A stretch of 64,000 bases of DNA from Tetrahymena elliotti 4EA (lineage: Eukaryota > Ciliophora > Oligohymenophorea > Hymenostomatida > Tetrahymenidae): the NCBI GenBank assembly GCA_000231825.2, contig JH720339.1, forward strand, positions 53,890-117,889. The letters are read 5' to 3'. The notes under the pieces were generated by a model. The model saw only the letters and a program-made list of their open reading frames with translations, was not told where the DNA came from and searched no databases. A program made the translations under genes and the position numbers. Of the stretch, positions 24,074 through 35,200 are shown in pieces (positions within the stretch are counted from its first letter, which is position 1; each line of letters begins with the position of its first letter).

Positions 24074-25624
24074 AATATTAAGTTAAAAATTATAAAATGA
24101 TTTAAAAAATAATAAATAAGTAATTTAAAATAATTCATTCAATTCAGTTCTTTTACTTAAATAATAGATTTTATAAAGTCTACAAAAAGTATAAAAATTG
24201 ATTAATTGATTGATATGTATATAAAATAAAATACAAAGAATTCTTTAATTAATAATAAAAAACAATTAATAAATATGAATTTATCTAATTCTTCTTAACA
24301 CTAATAATTAATAAACATAATATGACAAATAATAATAACGTATTTTAAATAATTATATATCAACACATGAATTTAATTCAAAGTATTTTTCTTTCTTTAT
24401 ATTGTTCAATATGAGTTTTAAAATTATCTAAAAATCTTTTTGTATTTTTATTTTCTTTATGTTTAAAAAACAAAAAATTCATAAGATATTGAGGTCTATA
24501 AATTTCTAATTTTGTTATCATTAATTTTATTTTACATTTTTTTAATTGATATTCAAGTTTTTTACCACTATATTTTTTCAGACAATATTTCGTTAATTTC
24601 GTTATTTGCGAACTAAATATTATTTTTAAAAGAGTTAATTTATGGCTATTGTAAAATAATTTCTATTATGCCAAATTTAATGAATTAATTTGAATTATTT
24701 AGTCGATAAAAATAGAAAGATTATTATGATTAAATTGCGAAATAGAAAATCACTTAAATTTACAAAGATTAGAATGAATTCAAAAGAAGTATTTTTTACT
24801 CACTTAGTGTTACAAAATCAGGATGACAAAATGTTTTAAATGACTGCAAATATTTATGAGTAATCTGTAAATTTGATGTAAAATTAAGTAAATAAACTAA
24901 TGTAAACGACTTAGAGAAATATAAAATTATAATTTGTTTACTTTTACTAAATTAATTAACAAGATGAGTAATAAATCATAATATCCTTAATTTTAAATAA
25001 AGTCTATTTCAATTATAATGTAAATACCTTGAAACCTGATATCTAAGCAATTAACTCTGGTAATATTTTAAATTAATCATTGTTCGAATTATGCTTTGTA
25101 AAATTTTATTATTTATAGTGTTGACTGTTTTCGTCTTAAACATTTAAAATAAACAACTGAAAATATCATCCATTATCTATTTATGTTAAGAATAAGTTAT
25201 TGATGTTTAGAAAACATGCTTTTATAATTTATTCATGTAAAAAATATAATTGCACTTTTTTAAAGATTGGATACAATTTAGAGTAATGGATAGAATAATT
25301 TATCTTGATATTTAATGAAGAAGAAAATCATATAAAATAGACAGAAAATTCAAAATTTTTGAATGAATTTTTAATTAAGAAATTTTTTGGAATTAGATTA
25401 CAACAGACAAAAAAAAACAAGGAAAATTTGTAATTAATATAGAGTAACATATCAATTAAAAATGAAGACATTTCATTGAATTTTTATCACATAAATATTT
25501 CTTTGATCAGGAAATGCTCAATTCTTATAATTAAATTTATCTAAACAAAATTCATAAATACTTAAATATTAAAAAACATATTGAAAACTAATAAAACTAA
25601 TAAACTAAAATAATTATCTTGATT
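24074..25624. other. Intergenic with degenerate ORFs
   Basis: About 1.5 kb. Two adjacent plus-strand frames, 24668-24826 (52 aa, MPNLMNQFELFSRQ...) and 24831-25124 (97 aa, MFQMTANIYEQSV...), show moderately coding-like, Gln-rich composition but cannot be joined by a plausible intron. They may be remnants of another member of the local small-gene island. The remainder is A/T-rich. Confidence 0.35.
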
Positions 25625-26107
25625 ATGAGTAATTATCAGAGTTTTAACTCTGCTGGATCTTTTTCAAGCTTTTCTTCACTTCAAAGTTCTGTTGATCTAA
25701 TAAGATATTCTGAATAAAATCTAAGCGATATCCAACATTAAATTGATTTGAATAGATAATAAATGTATAATCTTGTTGGATTTAAAAGTTTTATTGTTAC
25801 TCATTCTACTATTAATAACGACATGAAGATTATCGAATAAAAATTTAATATAATAACTTAGAGATTGAATTAATCTTTCTCAATATTTTTAAAAGAAAAA
25901 CTTAGAATCTTTTATGATAAACTTTTGGAGTAAAAAAATATATTTAATAAAAGAATGAATTAAATAAGATCATACAATATTTGCAACCCAACAATAGTAA
26001 AGTTGGCTATAGCGATAGAAAAATATTTCGAAATATAAAGTTAACCTTTAGCAAACTTAGAAGAAGATGATTTCGATAGCTTAGAAATTCCTTCAGAACT
26101 TTATTGA
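25625..26107 (+). CDS. Orphan helical protein, 160 aa
   Basis: Single exon, ATG at 25625, TGA at 26105-26107. The start is Ser/Phe-rich (NSAGSFSSFSSLQSS), followed by a predominantly helical, amphipathic body (about 25-130; LKEKLRIFYDKLLEQKNIF) suited to coiled-coil formation, and an acidic tail (LANLEEDDFDSLEIP). No signal peptide, membrane segment or known motif is visible. Base composition (GC, C-containing codons) is clearly higher than the flanks, which supports coding. It belongs to the 23-30 kb island of small genes; function unknown. Confidence 0.65.
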
Positions 26108-26262
26108 TTAGAGATTAAAATACACCTGTACATATTATTAAATCTAAATACTAATTTATTTACAACAACATTCTCACTCCATTATTAACAATCTAAAAAT
26201 ATAATTACAATAATTTTTTTAAAAATAATCTTTTTATTTTATTTAGACTAGTAGAATAAAAT

Positions 26263-26804
26263 ATGGACTAGTAAATTATAATATTAAATAGTTAAATTAA
26301 TTAATTAATTTGTTTCTCATCTTATACATTTGTATATATTGACTTTTAACAAACTCTATTTTAATCAAAGGTTATTTGCTTTTTCATTTTAATTAGATAA
26401 TTACAAGATTTGCTTTTATCATTAGAATTAATGAGGATTTAATTAATTAGAGTTTTGATAGAAATAATTTAATAGACAACCCCATAAATTAATATATCAC
26501 TTTTAAAAATACCCTTTGTTTTTGTGATGTGTTACATAATTATATAAAAAACGCCATAAATTACAAATGGCATCATTCAAATTATGATTTTAAAGAAAAA
26601 TTATTAGATTTACCACAAATGCTAGAGGAATAAGTTAGGATTAGTTAAGTGAGTAGGCTAAACTATTTTTATGTTCACAATTATTTTTCTAACATTGAGA
26701 GACATTAAAATTTAGAGTTGGCTTCATTCGAATATTTAAAAGAAAAATATTACTCTCACTAATTTTTTTAAATTCCAGCTTAATATGATAAGAATACTTA
26801 TTGA
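26263..26804 (+). CDS. Orphan protein, 128 aa, with 8-nt first exon
   Basis: Exon 2 (26426..26804) is a convincing coding frame (FDRNNLIDNPINQYITFKN, later FCDVLHNYIKNAINYKWHH, EYLKEKYYSHQFFQIPAQY) ending at TGA 26802-26804, but it lacks a start in frame. An ATG at 26263 followed by donor GTAAAT at 26271 and acceptor AG at 26424-26425 restores the phase and gives MDQINEDLINQ as N-terminus. The first exon is therefore inferred and weaker than the second. The product is hydrophilic, rich in Tyr/His/Asn, with no recognised motif. It is a member of the small-gene island. Confidence 0.5.
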
Positions 26805-27136
26805 TTCAAATGATTATATTTAATACTGTTTAAAATAACTCATTGTATTATTATTATGTATCATATCATATTACATCTTGAAAAACTTACTATTATTTTT
26901 GTAAATTAAAAGATAATTGATTAATTTATGTTACAGAACTGTAAATATAGAAGCGAAAATTTTAGATACATATTAATTTAAAAGAATAATTAATCATATT
27001 AAGGGTTTATTAAAAGCAAATTATTTATTGGAGGATATATTATTTAATTAAAAATAACATATAAAACAAAAAACAAAAAAAAATAAACACTAAAATCTTA
27101 TCCTTAACCAACTCTCTCCACTTTACAAATAGGCTT
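26805..27136. other. Short intergenic spacer
   Basis: About 330 bp of A/T-rich DNA upstream of the Met-Gly gene at 27137. No gene or repeat is seen. Confidence 0.5.
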
Positions 27137-27496
27137 ATGGGAAACTCTAATTCAAATAAAAAAATTATTAAAGCCCAAAAATAAATTAAAAAAATTGAAA
27201 AAGAAATGGATATCTTAAGGGATTGCCTATACGATGTCACTGGTGTTTAAAAACCTTACCATTAATTGCCTTTAGAATAAGAAGTTGATTTTATTCTATA
27301 GAATAGTTGTTTTAGATAAAATGAATTAAAAGAACTTCTTAATTTGTATTCAAGAAACATTCTTATTAGAACTAAATAAATTATTTCTATTAGTGAAAAT
27401 TTTCCTCTCTAAGAATAGGTCACTTCAGAAAGTTTGTAAGAGCTACAAAGACCTTTTGGCGTTGATGCAGATTTATAATAAATTTAAATTAAATGA
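27137..27496 (+). CDS. Small Met-Gly protein, likely N-myristoylated (119 aa)
   Basis: Single exon, ATG at 27137, TGA at 27494-27496. It begins MGNSNSNKK, a good N-myristoylation context (Gly2, small residue at 6, basic at 8-9). A basic amphipathic helix follows, then the phrase EMDILRDCLYDV (residues 23-34), a helical middle (QNSCFRQNELKELLNLY) and a Gln-rich end. The gene at 29184 shares the Met-Gly start and, at the same residue numbers, E23, L27, R28, C30, L31, Y32 and V34, so the two are paralogues. Membrane attachment by myristate plus basic residues is inference from known motif rules. The biochemical role is unknown; I see no calcium-binding or enzyme motif. Confidence 0.7.
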
Positions 27497-27726
27497 GCAT
27501 TTTAATCTAACAACTAATAAATTTCAATAAAAATGACAAATCAAATTAAAATAACAACAAAAATACTTCGATAATTATTCCCTTTTTATTCAAAATAATT
27601 CTGATCCTAAATTGAACAATAACAAATTAAATTAGTTTTATTTACTATTTTAGACAAAAAAATTAAAATAGAAAATAAAGCTTCTTTCTATTTAACCTCG
27701 ATTCTTTTAAAAAGATTATATCAAAA

Positions 27727-28092
27727 TCATTAAATTATGATCAAAAATATATAAAACAAAAAACTTAATTTATTCAATACTAACTAAATAATTAATTAAT
27801 TAATTTTTGTGTGAAAATAATCATTTATATTTTAATCTTAATTACTTAACTTAATTATTACTTCACTTTTAATTTTCTACATCAAATCTTCTTCTTTGTT
27901 TGCATTTATTAAATTCCTCAATTTTAATTTATACTGATTCTATTTTCTCTTGATATAAAAATCAAGCTGAAGATCAACTTTGTCAATAAAACCCAGACTG
28001 AAAAAGTAGTCCTCTATTTTAATATATTTTTTTTATTCATAAAAAATTTTATTAATATTGTTCTAATTATTAGCAAAATAGTTACTTTCCAT
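27727..28092 (-). CDS. Orphan protein, 121 aa
   Basis: ATG at 28090-28092, TGA at 27727-27729, one frame with coding-like composition in the first ~80 residues (KIEDYFFSLGFIDKVDLQLD, KLKLRNLINANKEEDLMQKI). The last ~30 codons are A/T-biased and hydrophobic and may be run-on into the 3' flank or a real tail. No known motif. It is the only minus-strand member of the small-gene island and is convergent with the Met-Gly gene ending at 27496. Confidence 0.45.
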
Positions 28093-29183
28093 TTATAATT
28101 CTTTTCTTCTGATTTTTTTTGTAGATTATCAAATTTGATTTGTTTAATTTATTTTTGAATTTGATCAAATTAGCTAAAATCACTTGAGAGAGAAAAAAAT
28201 GTAGAAAGATATTTAAAAATTTTAGTAAACTATAAATATTATCTAAAGATCACTTTTAACTTGGTTCATTAATAAGTATGGACGCAAAATGATTACTTGA
28301 ACTAAATTTTTTAATTAATTAACATGAAATAAGACATACTTTATTTTAAAGATCATATTTTGTTTCCATTAGTATCATTAGCATGATTAACATTAAAGTT
28401 ATGCAGTAAATTAACTAATTTTTTCAACTAAATTAATTAATTAACATATCATTCTATTTCTTTTGATTTGAGTAATTTTTGTTAGATGAATCATTAATTA
28501 AAGACTGTTATAGTTAATAAATCATAGCTGAATGCATATTTGAGCTTGTGTTAAAAGGTAATCACTAACGTCTAGCATATTTGATTTAGACCCATTTGCT
28601 CATTCTACCATTTTACTTAGTTGTATTGCTACAAAAAATAGTAAAGATGTTTAAATTTTTAATTGTTTAAAACAAAAGATAGTGTAGTTTATGGAATAGA
28701 TAAATTACAAAACTATAAAATGAATGGGTTTTATTTTAGTTGATCTCAAATTTTATGTATTAATATTTAGGAGCTCATCAAATCTTCTACTAAGAGTATG
28801 CAGATTTGACTTTTTGAAAAAGGACTCTCATAAATGTTAAAATGGCAAGAATTATTTTATTTTCAAAAACTCTTTAAAATAAGTATCAAATAATTATAAA
28901 TTATAAGAAAAGACATAAATCAGTGTAATTATGAACTTTAGTAACAAATTTGAGTAAATTTATAGATAGTATGAGATAGATATGAATGAATTTACTCATG
29001 TGTTGTTAATTTATTATATCGAAAGTATTGCATTAAAGTTTTTGTATAATAAATTAATAATAATTAATCAAAACAAAAATAACCATAACAAAAAGCAAAA
29101 CAATATTTTTATAAACCATATAAAAATCAAAAATCCAATTAGCTTCATTCATTTGATAGATTAGATAGAACATTCTTTTAAGC
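28093..29183. other. Intergenic; possible gene remnants
   Basis: About 1.1 kb upstream of the second Met-Gly gene. A plus-strand scrap near 28770-28820 reads GAHQIFYQEYADLTF after a possible intron acceptor, but no start or longer gene could be built. The plus frame 28982-29164 lacks ciliate-type codon balance. Otherwise A/T-rich. Confidence 0.35.
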
Positions 29184-29564
29184 ATGGGCTGCTACAACTC
29201 ATAAATTAAAAATAAAAAGCTTAATAATTCATTCTTCAACGTTAAAAATGAAATCAATGTACTAAGAGCATGCCTCTACTAAGTATGTGAACTTGAAATG
29301 CCATCTTTTAAATCTTTAGAATTCGATCTTTAATATATTGCTAATAACTGCTCTAAAGACCAACTTCAACTTTATTAACTCCTTATATGCTATAAATCAA
29401 ATTTCGAAGATAGAATTGAAAAATTATCAAGATTAAGAAAATAAATATAAAATGACGATCTATCAATTTGCTCAGATTTCATGATTTGCAATGTTGATGA
29501 CATTGACTTTGAATAAAAATAAAACTCCTACAATTAACCTACAAAATCATCTCCTAGTCATTGA
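29184..29564 (+). CDS. Small Met-Gly-Cys protein, likely myristoylated and palmitoylated (126 aa)
   Basis: Single exon, ATG at 29184, TGA at 29562-29564. The N-terminus MGCYNSQIKNKK matches the dual acylation pattern (Gly2 for myristate, Cys3 for palmitate). The core phrase EINVLRACLYQV occupies residues 23-34, exactly where the paralogue at 27137 has EMDILRDCLYDV; a second similar helix follows (NNCSKDQLQLYQLL). After a basic helix (KLSRLRKQIQNDD) the C-terminal third is acidic and Cys-containing, unlike the paralogue. No catalytic motif. Lipid anchoring is inferred from motif rules. The acyl-protein thioesterase at 39707 in this window is a member of the enzyme class that would remove such palmitate, but no specific link is shown. 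Confidence 0.72.
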
Positions 29565-30090
29565 AGATAAATAAAAATTTTGACATAATTTTCAATTTTA
29601 TATCAATCATTTCTAAATTCTTTCTCTATATCTTAGAAAAAATAAACTAAGATCCTTAATCTCTATAATAAATATATACAAAATATAAATGTAAAAATAT
29701 CTTTAGATATTTAAAATTCTATGTAAAAAAATACTCTAGTATTAATAAATTTAACTTTACTAAAGTTAAAACCTAATTCTTCTCTTTCCATAATTACATT
29801 ATTTCTTCACTTTGATAAAATTTTCTTCGCTTCTATTTTGCTAATCACATTAAATTTATTGCTCTATTCTTCTGATAAATAGACCATCTAATAATTTAAT
29901 TATTTGCTTGAATTAATTTTTATCAATGTAATTAAGTTAGCAAATATATTTTTCTATTAAAATTGATAAGATTGTAATCTAAAGTTTTTATATGTATGCT
30001 TCTTAATAAGGGGAAAAAAAGTAACATTATACCTTTCTATAGGTAATATAAAATCATTTCTCACTTTCTGCATTAATAATAATTGGTTCT
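29565..30090. other. Intergenic spacer with weak minus-strand frame
   Basis: About 0.5 kb. On the minus strand a frame around 29800-30073 can be spliced into a ~42-residue peptide containing MVYLSEEQSNKFNVISKI, but its start would be 17 bp from the plus-strand ATG at 30091, so I do not call it a gene. Confidence 0.3.
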
Positions 30091-30459
30091 ATGGAAATAG
30101 AAGATAAGAAAGAGTAATTTATAATTAGATAAAATGCTGGGAAAGCTCATATTTTGTTACATAAGATATTTATTTTATTAAATTTATATGTAAAAGGAGT
30201 AAATCGCATACATTTAAAATAAAAATATGAATTATATGAATCCAAAATGTAGAGCAATCAAGCATAAGTAAATTTTTTAATAAAATAGAAGTACATGTCT
30301 TAATTCTTTTTTGAGGCTACCATGGAACAATTTGATTAGGTAGAAAGAACTTTCTTACATGAATTTATGAATATTAAATTTAATTTTGAAAAAGAGGAAG
30401 ATTCATTTTTTATAAATAATTGTTTCCTAGCTAGATTTCAAAAATTAATGAAAATTTGA
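30091..30459 (+). CDS. Orphan helical protein, 122 aa
   Basis: Single exon, ATG at 30091, TGA at 30457-30459. It begins MEIEDKKEQFIIRQN, then a helical body rich in Lys/Gln/Phe (LHKIFILLNLYVKGVNRIHL, QKYELYESKMQSNQAQ) and a C-terminal half with EATMEQFDQVERTFLHEF. It could form a coiled coil. No signal peptide or known domain. Flanking DNA is much more A/T-biased than the frame. It is the last member of the small-gene island; similarity to the 25625 gene is limited to composition and helical character. Confidence 0.55.
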
Positions 30460-32296
30460 ATACCAAACGATAAATACGTTTGATAATATAATTTGGTGAA
30501 ATAATTCCTCAGTATTATTAGAAACACTAAAAAAAAATAATTAAAATAGACATTTTGGACAATAATTTATTATAATCTTTGATATTTTTATTAACAAACT
30601 AGAAAAATTTATCAAAATGATTTAAAATACATTCTCTTCTAATTTGCTAAAAATAGTGGCTTATAAAATTAAAACAATTTTAAAATTCATCAATAAACTG
30701 TAAAGTATCATTAATAAAACTAAAGTGTATTTAATTCAAATCATTATGCCCAATGCATCTTATAAAACTAAATTTATTAATAAAAAGTAATTAATTATTA
30801 ACAAATAAAGGTTTAAAAATATGAAGAAAATATAATTATTTTTGATAAAATATAGTAGCTTTTTGTCATTATTATTAACAAATAACGTGTATTTTACAAG
30901 ATTTAAGTACTAAACTTTCAAAAAAATTAACTTTTTTCATCAAATAATCATTTTTGAGTTTAGTAAATTATTTTTTTTAGCATTTTTAAGCAAAGTTATT
31001 AGAAAAAAGTAATGTTAAAAATGTGTTTGTAATTATTTAAAATAATAAGCTATTAACTACAATAAATAATTTCAAAATAATAAGTTAATTCAAAATCAAT
31101 TTAAATCTTACAATTTTTTCAAATAATTTGTTACAATTTTTAGGCAAGTATTACTGTTTCTGTTTCATGAAGTTTTCTTAAATTTATTGTTTATTCTTTA
31201 CTGAAATTAGGCAAAACAAAAGAATTTAATTAATTATTTGAATCTTAATATATTACCTGAAAATTCTTTTTAAAAATTCTTTATTATCATAAAAATAATA
31301 TGTTTTCTTTTTAGTTTACAAAAAAAATTCAGAATATTTTTTTGAAAAAAACTATTAAAAAAATACCATTAAAAAAAATCTACATGACGATTTATTTATT
31401 TTCTAAATTGATTAATTTCTCTCTAGATTTGATTTATCTTAAAATCAACTAATAAGTTATTTCAATGATTAAAATCTTTTTTACATTTTACCCAAACAAA
31501 ATAATTAACACAAATAAAATTTATAAGAAAAAATTTCAATGGTTACCATAATATTATTTACAGTTTTTTACTATTTAAGTTTAAAATTGTTTAAGAATAA
31601 GAAATATTTATGTTTTTGAAATTCTATCATGATAATAGAGTTATTTCTGAATGAAGTACTTATAATAAATTTTATAAATCTTCGTTTTATTAACTAATTT
31701 TTAAAAAGGTTTAACTGTTTAAAATAAATTTTTAATTAAAAAATTGTTTTTAAATATTTACATTTATATTATCTAAACATATGAAATAAAGATATAAAAT
31801 AATTTTTATTTGATATTTATGTTAAAAATGTTTGGTTTTTTCATTTATTAACAATCTTTAAGAAATTTTATTCATATTATTTACTAATAAATTTAAGTTA
31901 AATTATAAAATTTATTAAATATTTGAAAAAAAATGAAAGGAAAAATAAAAATTATTTATGAGAAAAATAATATTTATTTTAATTTTATAATATTTATTAC
32001 AACATATTATTTAGTTTCATTTTTAACCTGAATTTAATTAAGAAATCTTAATATTATTTATATGATAAATTATTGATTTCTGATTTAATTTTTTTGTAGA
32101 TCTTAATTATTTATTAAATTAGAGATTTTTAAAGCATTTACATCAATCACTATTGATAAAAAGTCAAGAAAGTAAAAGCCTATTCTAATTTCTAAAATTT
32201 TTTGTGAAGTTTTTTATCAACAAACTTAAAATAAATACTCTCAAATAAACGTGCATTTTAAGGAGTTAAATTTAAGATTACAAATAGCTTTGAACA
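30460..32296. other. Intergenic, very AT-rich; nothing recognised
   Basis: About 1.8 kb of almost pure A/T blocks upstream of the large surface-protein gene, whose promoter must lie at its right end. No RNA gene, repeat array or coding frame is supported on either strand. Confidence 0.5.
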
Positions 32297-35200
32297 ATGG
32301 GATTTGCTATTCTTCTAATAATTCCAATTATTTTAAGCATGCTTGTTCTAAAAGCATATGGAGGTAGAATATATGCCAGTTTTTATAGAAAATTTTTTTA
32401 TTTGTTTTAATATTTAAATAAGGTACTGTTATACCTGCATAGAATCCAATAATAACTACTATTTCTAATATGAACTAGATATCAGATTATTAGTTCGTTA
32501 TGAGCTTTTAAAGCGGCCTTCCAATAGGAAATGTAGTTTAAGTAATATTTCCAAACTCATATGAAGATGAACTAGGTATATCTTATCTTACTAGTACTGC
32601 TTGTACTCCTAAATGTACTCTCTCTTCTAGGACAGTAAGTTTTATTATACCTTAAGGGGTAGCCAAATATGATTCATCAAATCCAACCTCTAATCGTAAT
32701 TATAAATTCGTTAAATTGAGCTGATATTAATCAAGATAAATGAATTAAATTTTGGGATATGTCTAAATTTTATTATTTTTTAAAAGAAATTAGTTTATAA
32801 ATAAACGGAGTCTCTAACCCATCAAATAAAGGAGGAAGTGGGAATTTCATAGTTCGTACTCTTATAGGATAAATGGTGTATGATGAGAATTTAGCCTTTG
32901 CTAGCATAGGAATAGGAGATAAAGTTTAAAAATTTCCTTTTGCAAAAGTAGCTGTTTCAAACAATGCAGCAGGAGCTACTTCTCTTTACAGTTTTGAGTT
33001 TAAAACAAGCATCTATTTCCCTAAAGATGCCTATTTATTAATTACTTTAGATTCCTCAGCAGGATTTCCATATAATTAAGCTAATACTAATATTGCTTGC
33101 TAGCCATATAACATAAATGGATATTTAGTTGATGCCTCATTTGTTTGCAAAAGATTAAGTGCAAATTAGATTCATATATCAGGTTTTAATAAATTTGTTG
33201 AGAAAGATAGTGATATAGGAATATAAATGACATTAGCTAATCCATCTTATTCATAAACTACTGGTGACTTTACAATAGCTTTATATAGAGCTTAAACAAC
33301 TTACATCTATGCTTGGAGAAATGATGTAAGTGGTGTTTATATAGCACCTTCTCCTTTAGTTTCAACATCTATTACTACTAATATTCCAAATGCTGTTATA
33401 AGTAAACAAAAAAGAATGGACTATATTATATCTTTTGATCCATAAGTTTCTCTTCCTTCAGGATACATTATTATAATAACTATTCCTTCCACATTTAACA
33501 TTTTATAAAGTAATTCATTGAATCAAAAAAATTATTTAATCTTCAAAATATTTAAAACTTATTCATTTTTTCATAAAAAGATACTGGATATGATTTAGCT
33601 TACGTTGTTTCTGGATTATAAAATGCAAATAATTAAATAATAAACATAAAGTATATCAATTCAAATTAAATCTAAATCTCTAATTTTTAGTCTGTAAGTG
33701 GAGTTACACTCATTTAAGTTTTAGTGAGATTAAGAAATCCAGATATTTAAGGGGCAACAGATTAATTTTCAGTTGGAATCTACTCAGGAACTTAGCTAAT
33801 TTATTAAGGAAATATTGGTTATATCACAGTCCTCAATATATCTTCAGCAGATCCTTTTGGAGTTGGACTTACTTCTAGTATTGCAGATGGAAATCTAGAT
33901 ACATTTTCCTTAACTATTTTACCTACATAAGCTCTACCACTAAATTCTATTATACTGATTTAGTTTCCATCAGACTTTTAGTTGAGTGTGTCAGCATCAA
34001 GTAAAATAAAATTATTATTTAATTATGCTATCAGGCTTTTAATTTTATATTTGTCCAAAATAAAACTTTTAATTTTTACTTCTCATGAAAAGAATTTCAA
34101 AAAAATACTGTAAATTTTTTAAATAAAAAATCTAATTAAATAAAAAATATCAAACTATCAAAAAAATTAAAAAAGTATTATATTTTCAAACCAAGTTAAA
34201 TTTTTAAGAGATATTTAATGAAATATTTACAGTTATTTTGCTTCATTATATCAATTATTAATAATAGTTTAAAATTAAATCTTTATTTTAAATTAAATAG
34301 GTGATTGCTAATTTAATGGAGCTAACTCATTAGGATGCTCTCTAGTTGGAAATAAAATTAGAGTTGTAAATAATTTAGCTAGATCCCCAGGATAATAATA
34401 CTAACTACAAATAATCAATAAAATTAAAAAACCAGCTCAAAGTTATACAGCATTAGTAGATATAGATTTTTTACAATCTGATGGAGTTACTTAGATTGAA
34501 AGTTATTCAGAATATATTTAGTTATAACCTTAGCTTATAGTAGTAGGAGATTCTAGTATGGTACTGGGAAGTTATTCTTCCTTCAATGTCTTAACCATTT
34601 TAAATGTAAAGCTTATTTTACCAGTTACGTTATAAGGTACAACAGATGACAGCTTTATAGAATATTCAATAACAAGTGGAAGCTTCGACATTGATTTTGG
34701 AATGACAGGAAAATCTGATTTTTAATCTATTCCTTGTGCAGTTGCTACTGAATCTGAGCTTACACCAGTAGCCAACTAATTTGCATGTAGAATTAGAATA
34801 AATGGAATTCAGCCAGGAGTTTATATAAATGGATTTTCTTAAACAAATTCAGGAAAATTAGCTTCAATTTTAATTCCTAATATAAAATTAAATGCAAATA
34901 TATAAACATTTAATTATAGGCTATCAGTTGGTAAAGTTGTAAATAATTTCAAATACTATCTATACTCAACTGGATCTAAGACATTTAATTTACCTTAAAA
35001 TACAAATTCTATTGATATTTAATCTAGTGCATATTCTAGTCCTACTTCATCTGTTTAAATAGGTAAGTCTTTCTCACTTATCTATCCTACAACTTTATCT
35101 TCTAGAATAGGAAGCTTACTTTATGTGATCTTACCTAGCTATGCAGATGGTTTTATTAGATCAACTTCTGTAAATTCTTGCTAACCAAGCACTACTGTAA

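Noticed and set aside
28740..28830. 17-residue peptide across a possible 31-nt intron
   Set aside because: Too short for support; likely chance or a remnant.
29800..30073. Minus-strand two-exon peptide of about 42 residues
   Set aside because: Too short, and its start would sit 17 bp from the divergent plus-strand ATG at 30091.
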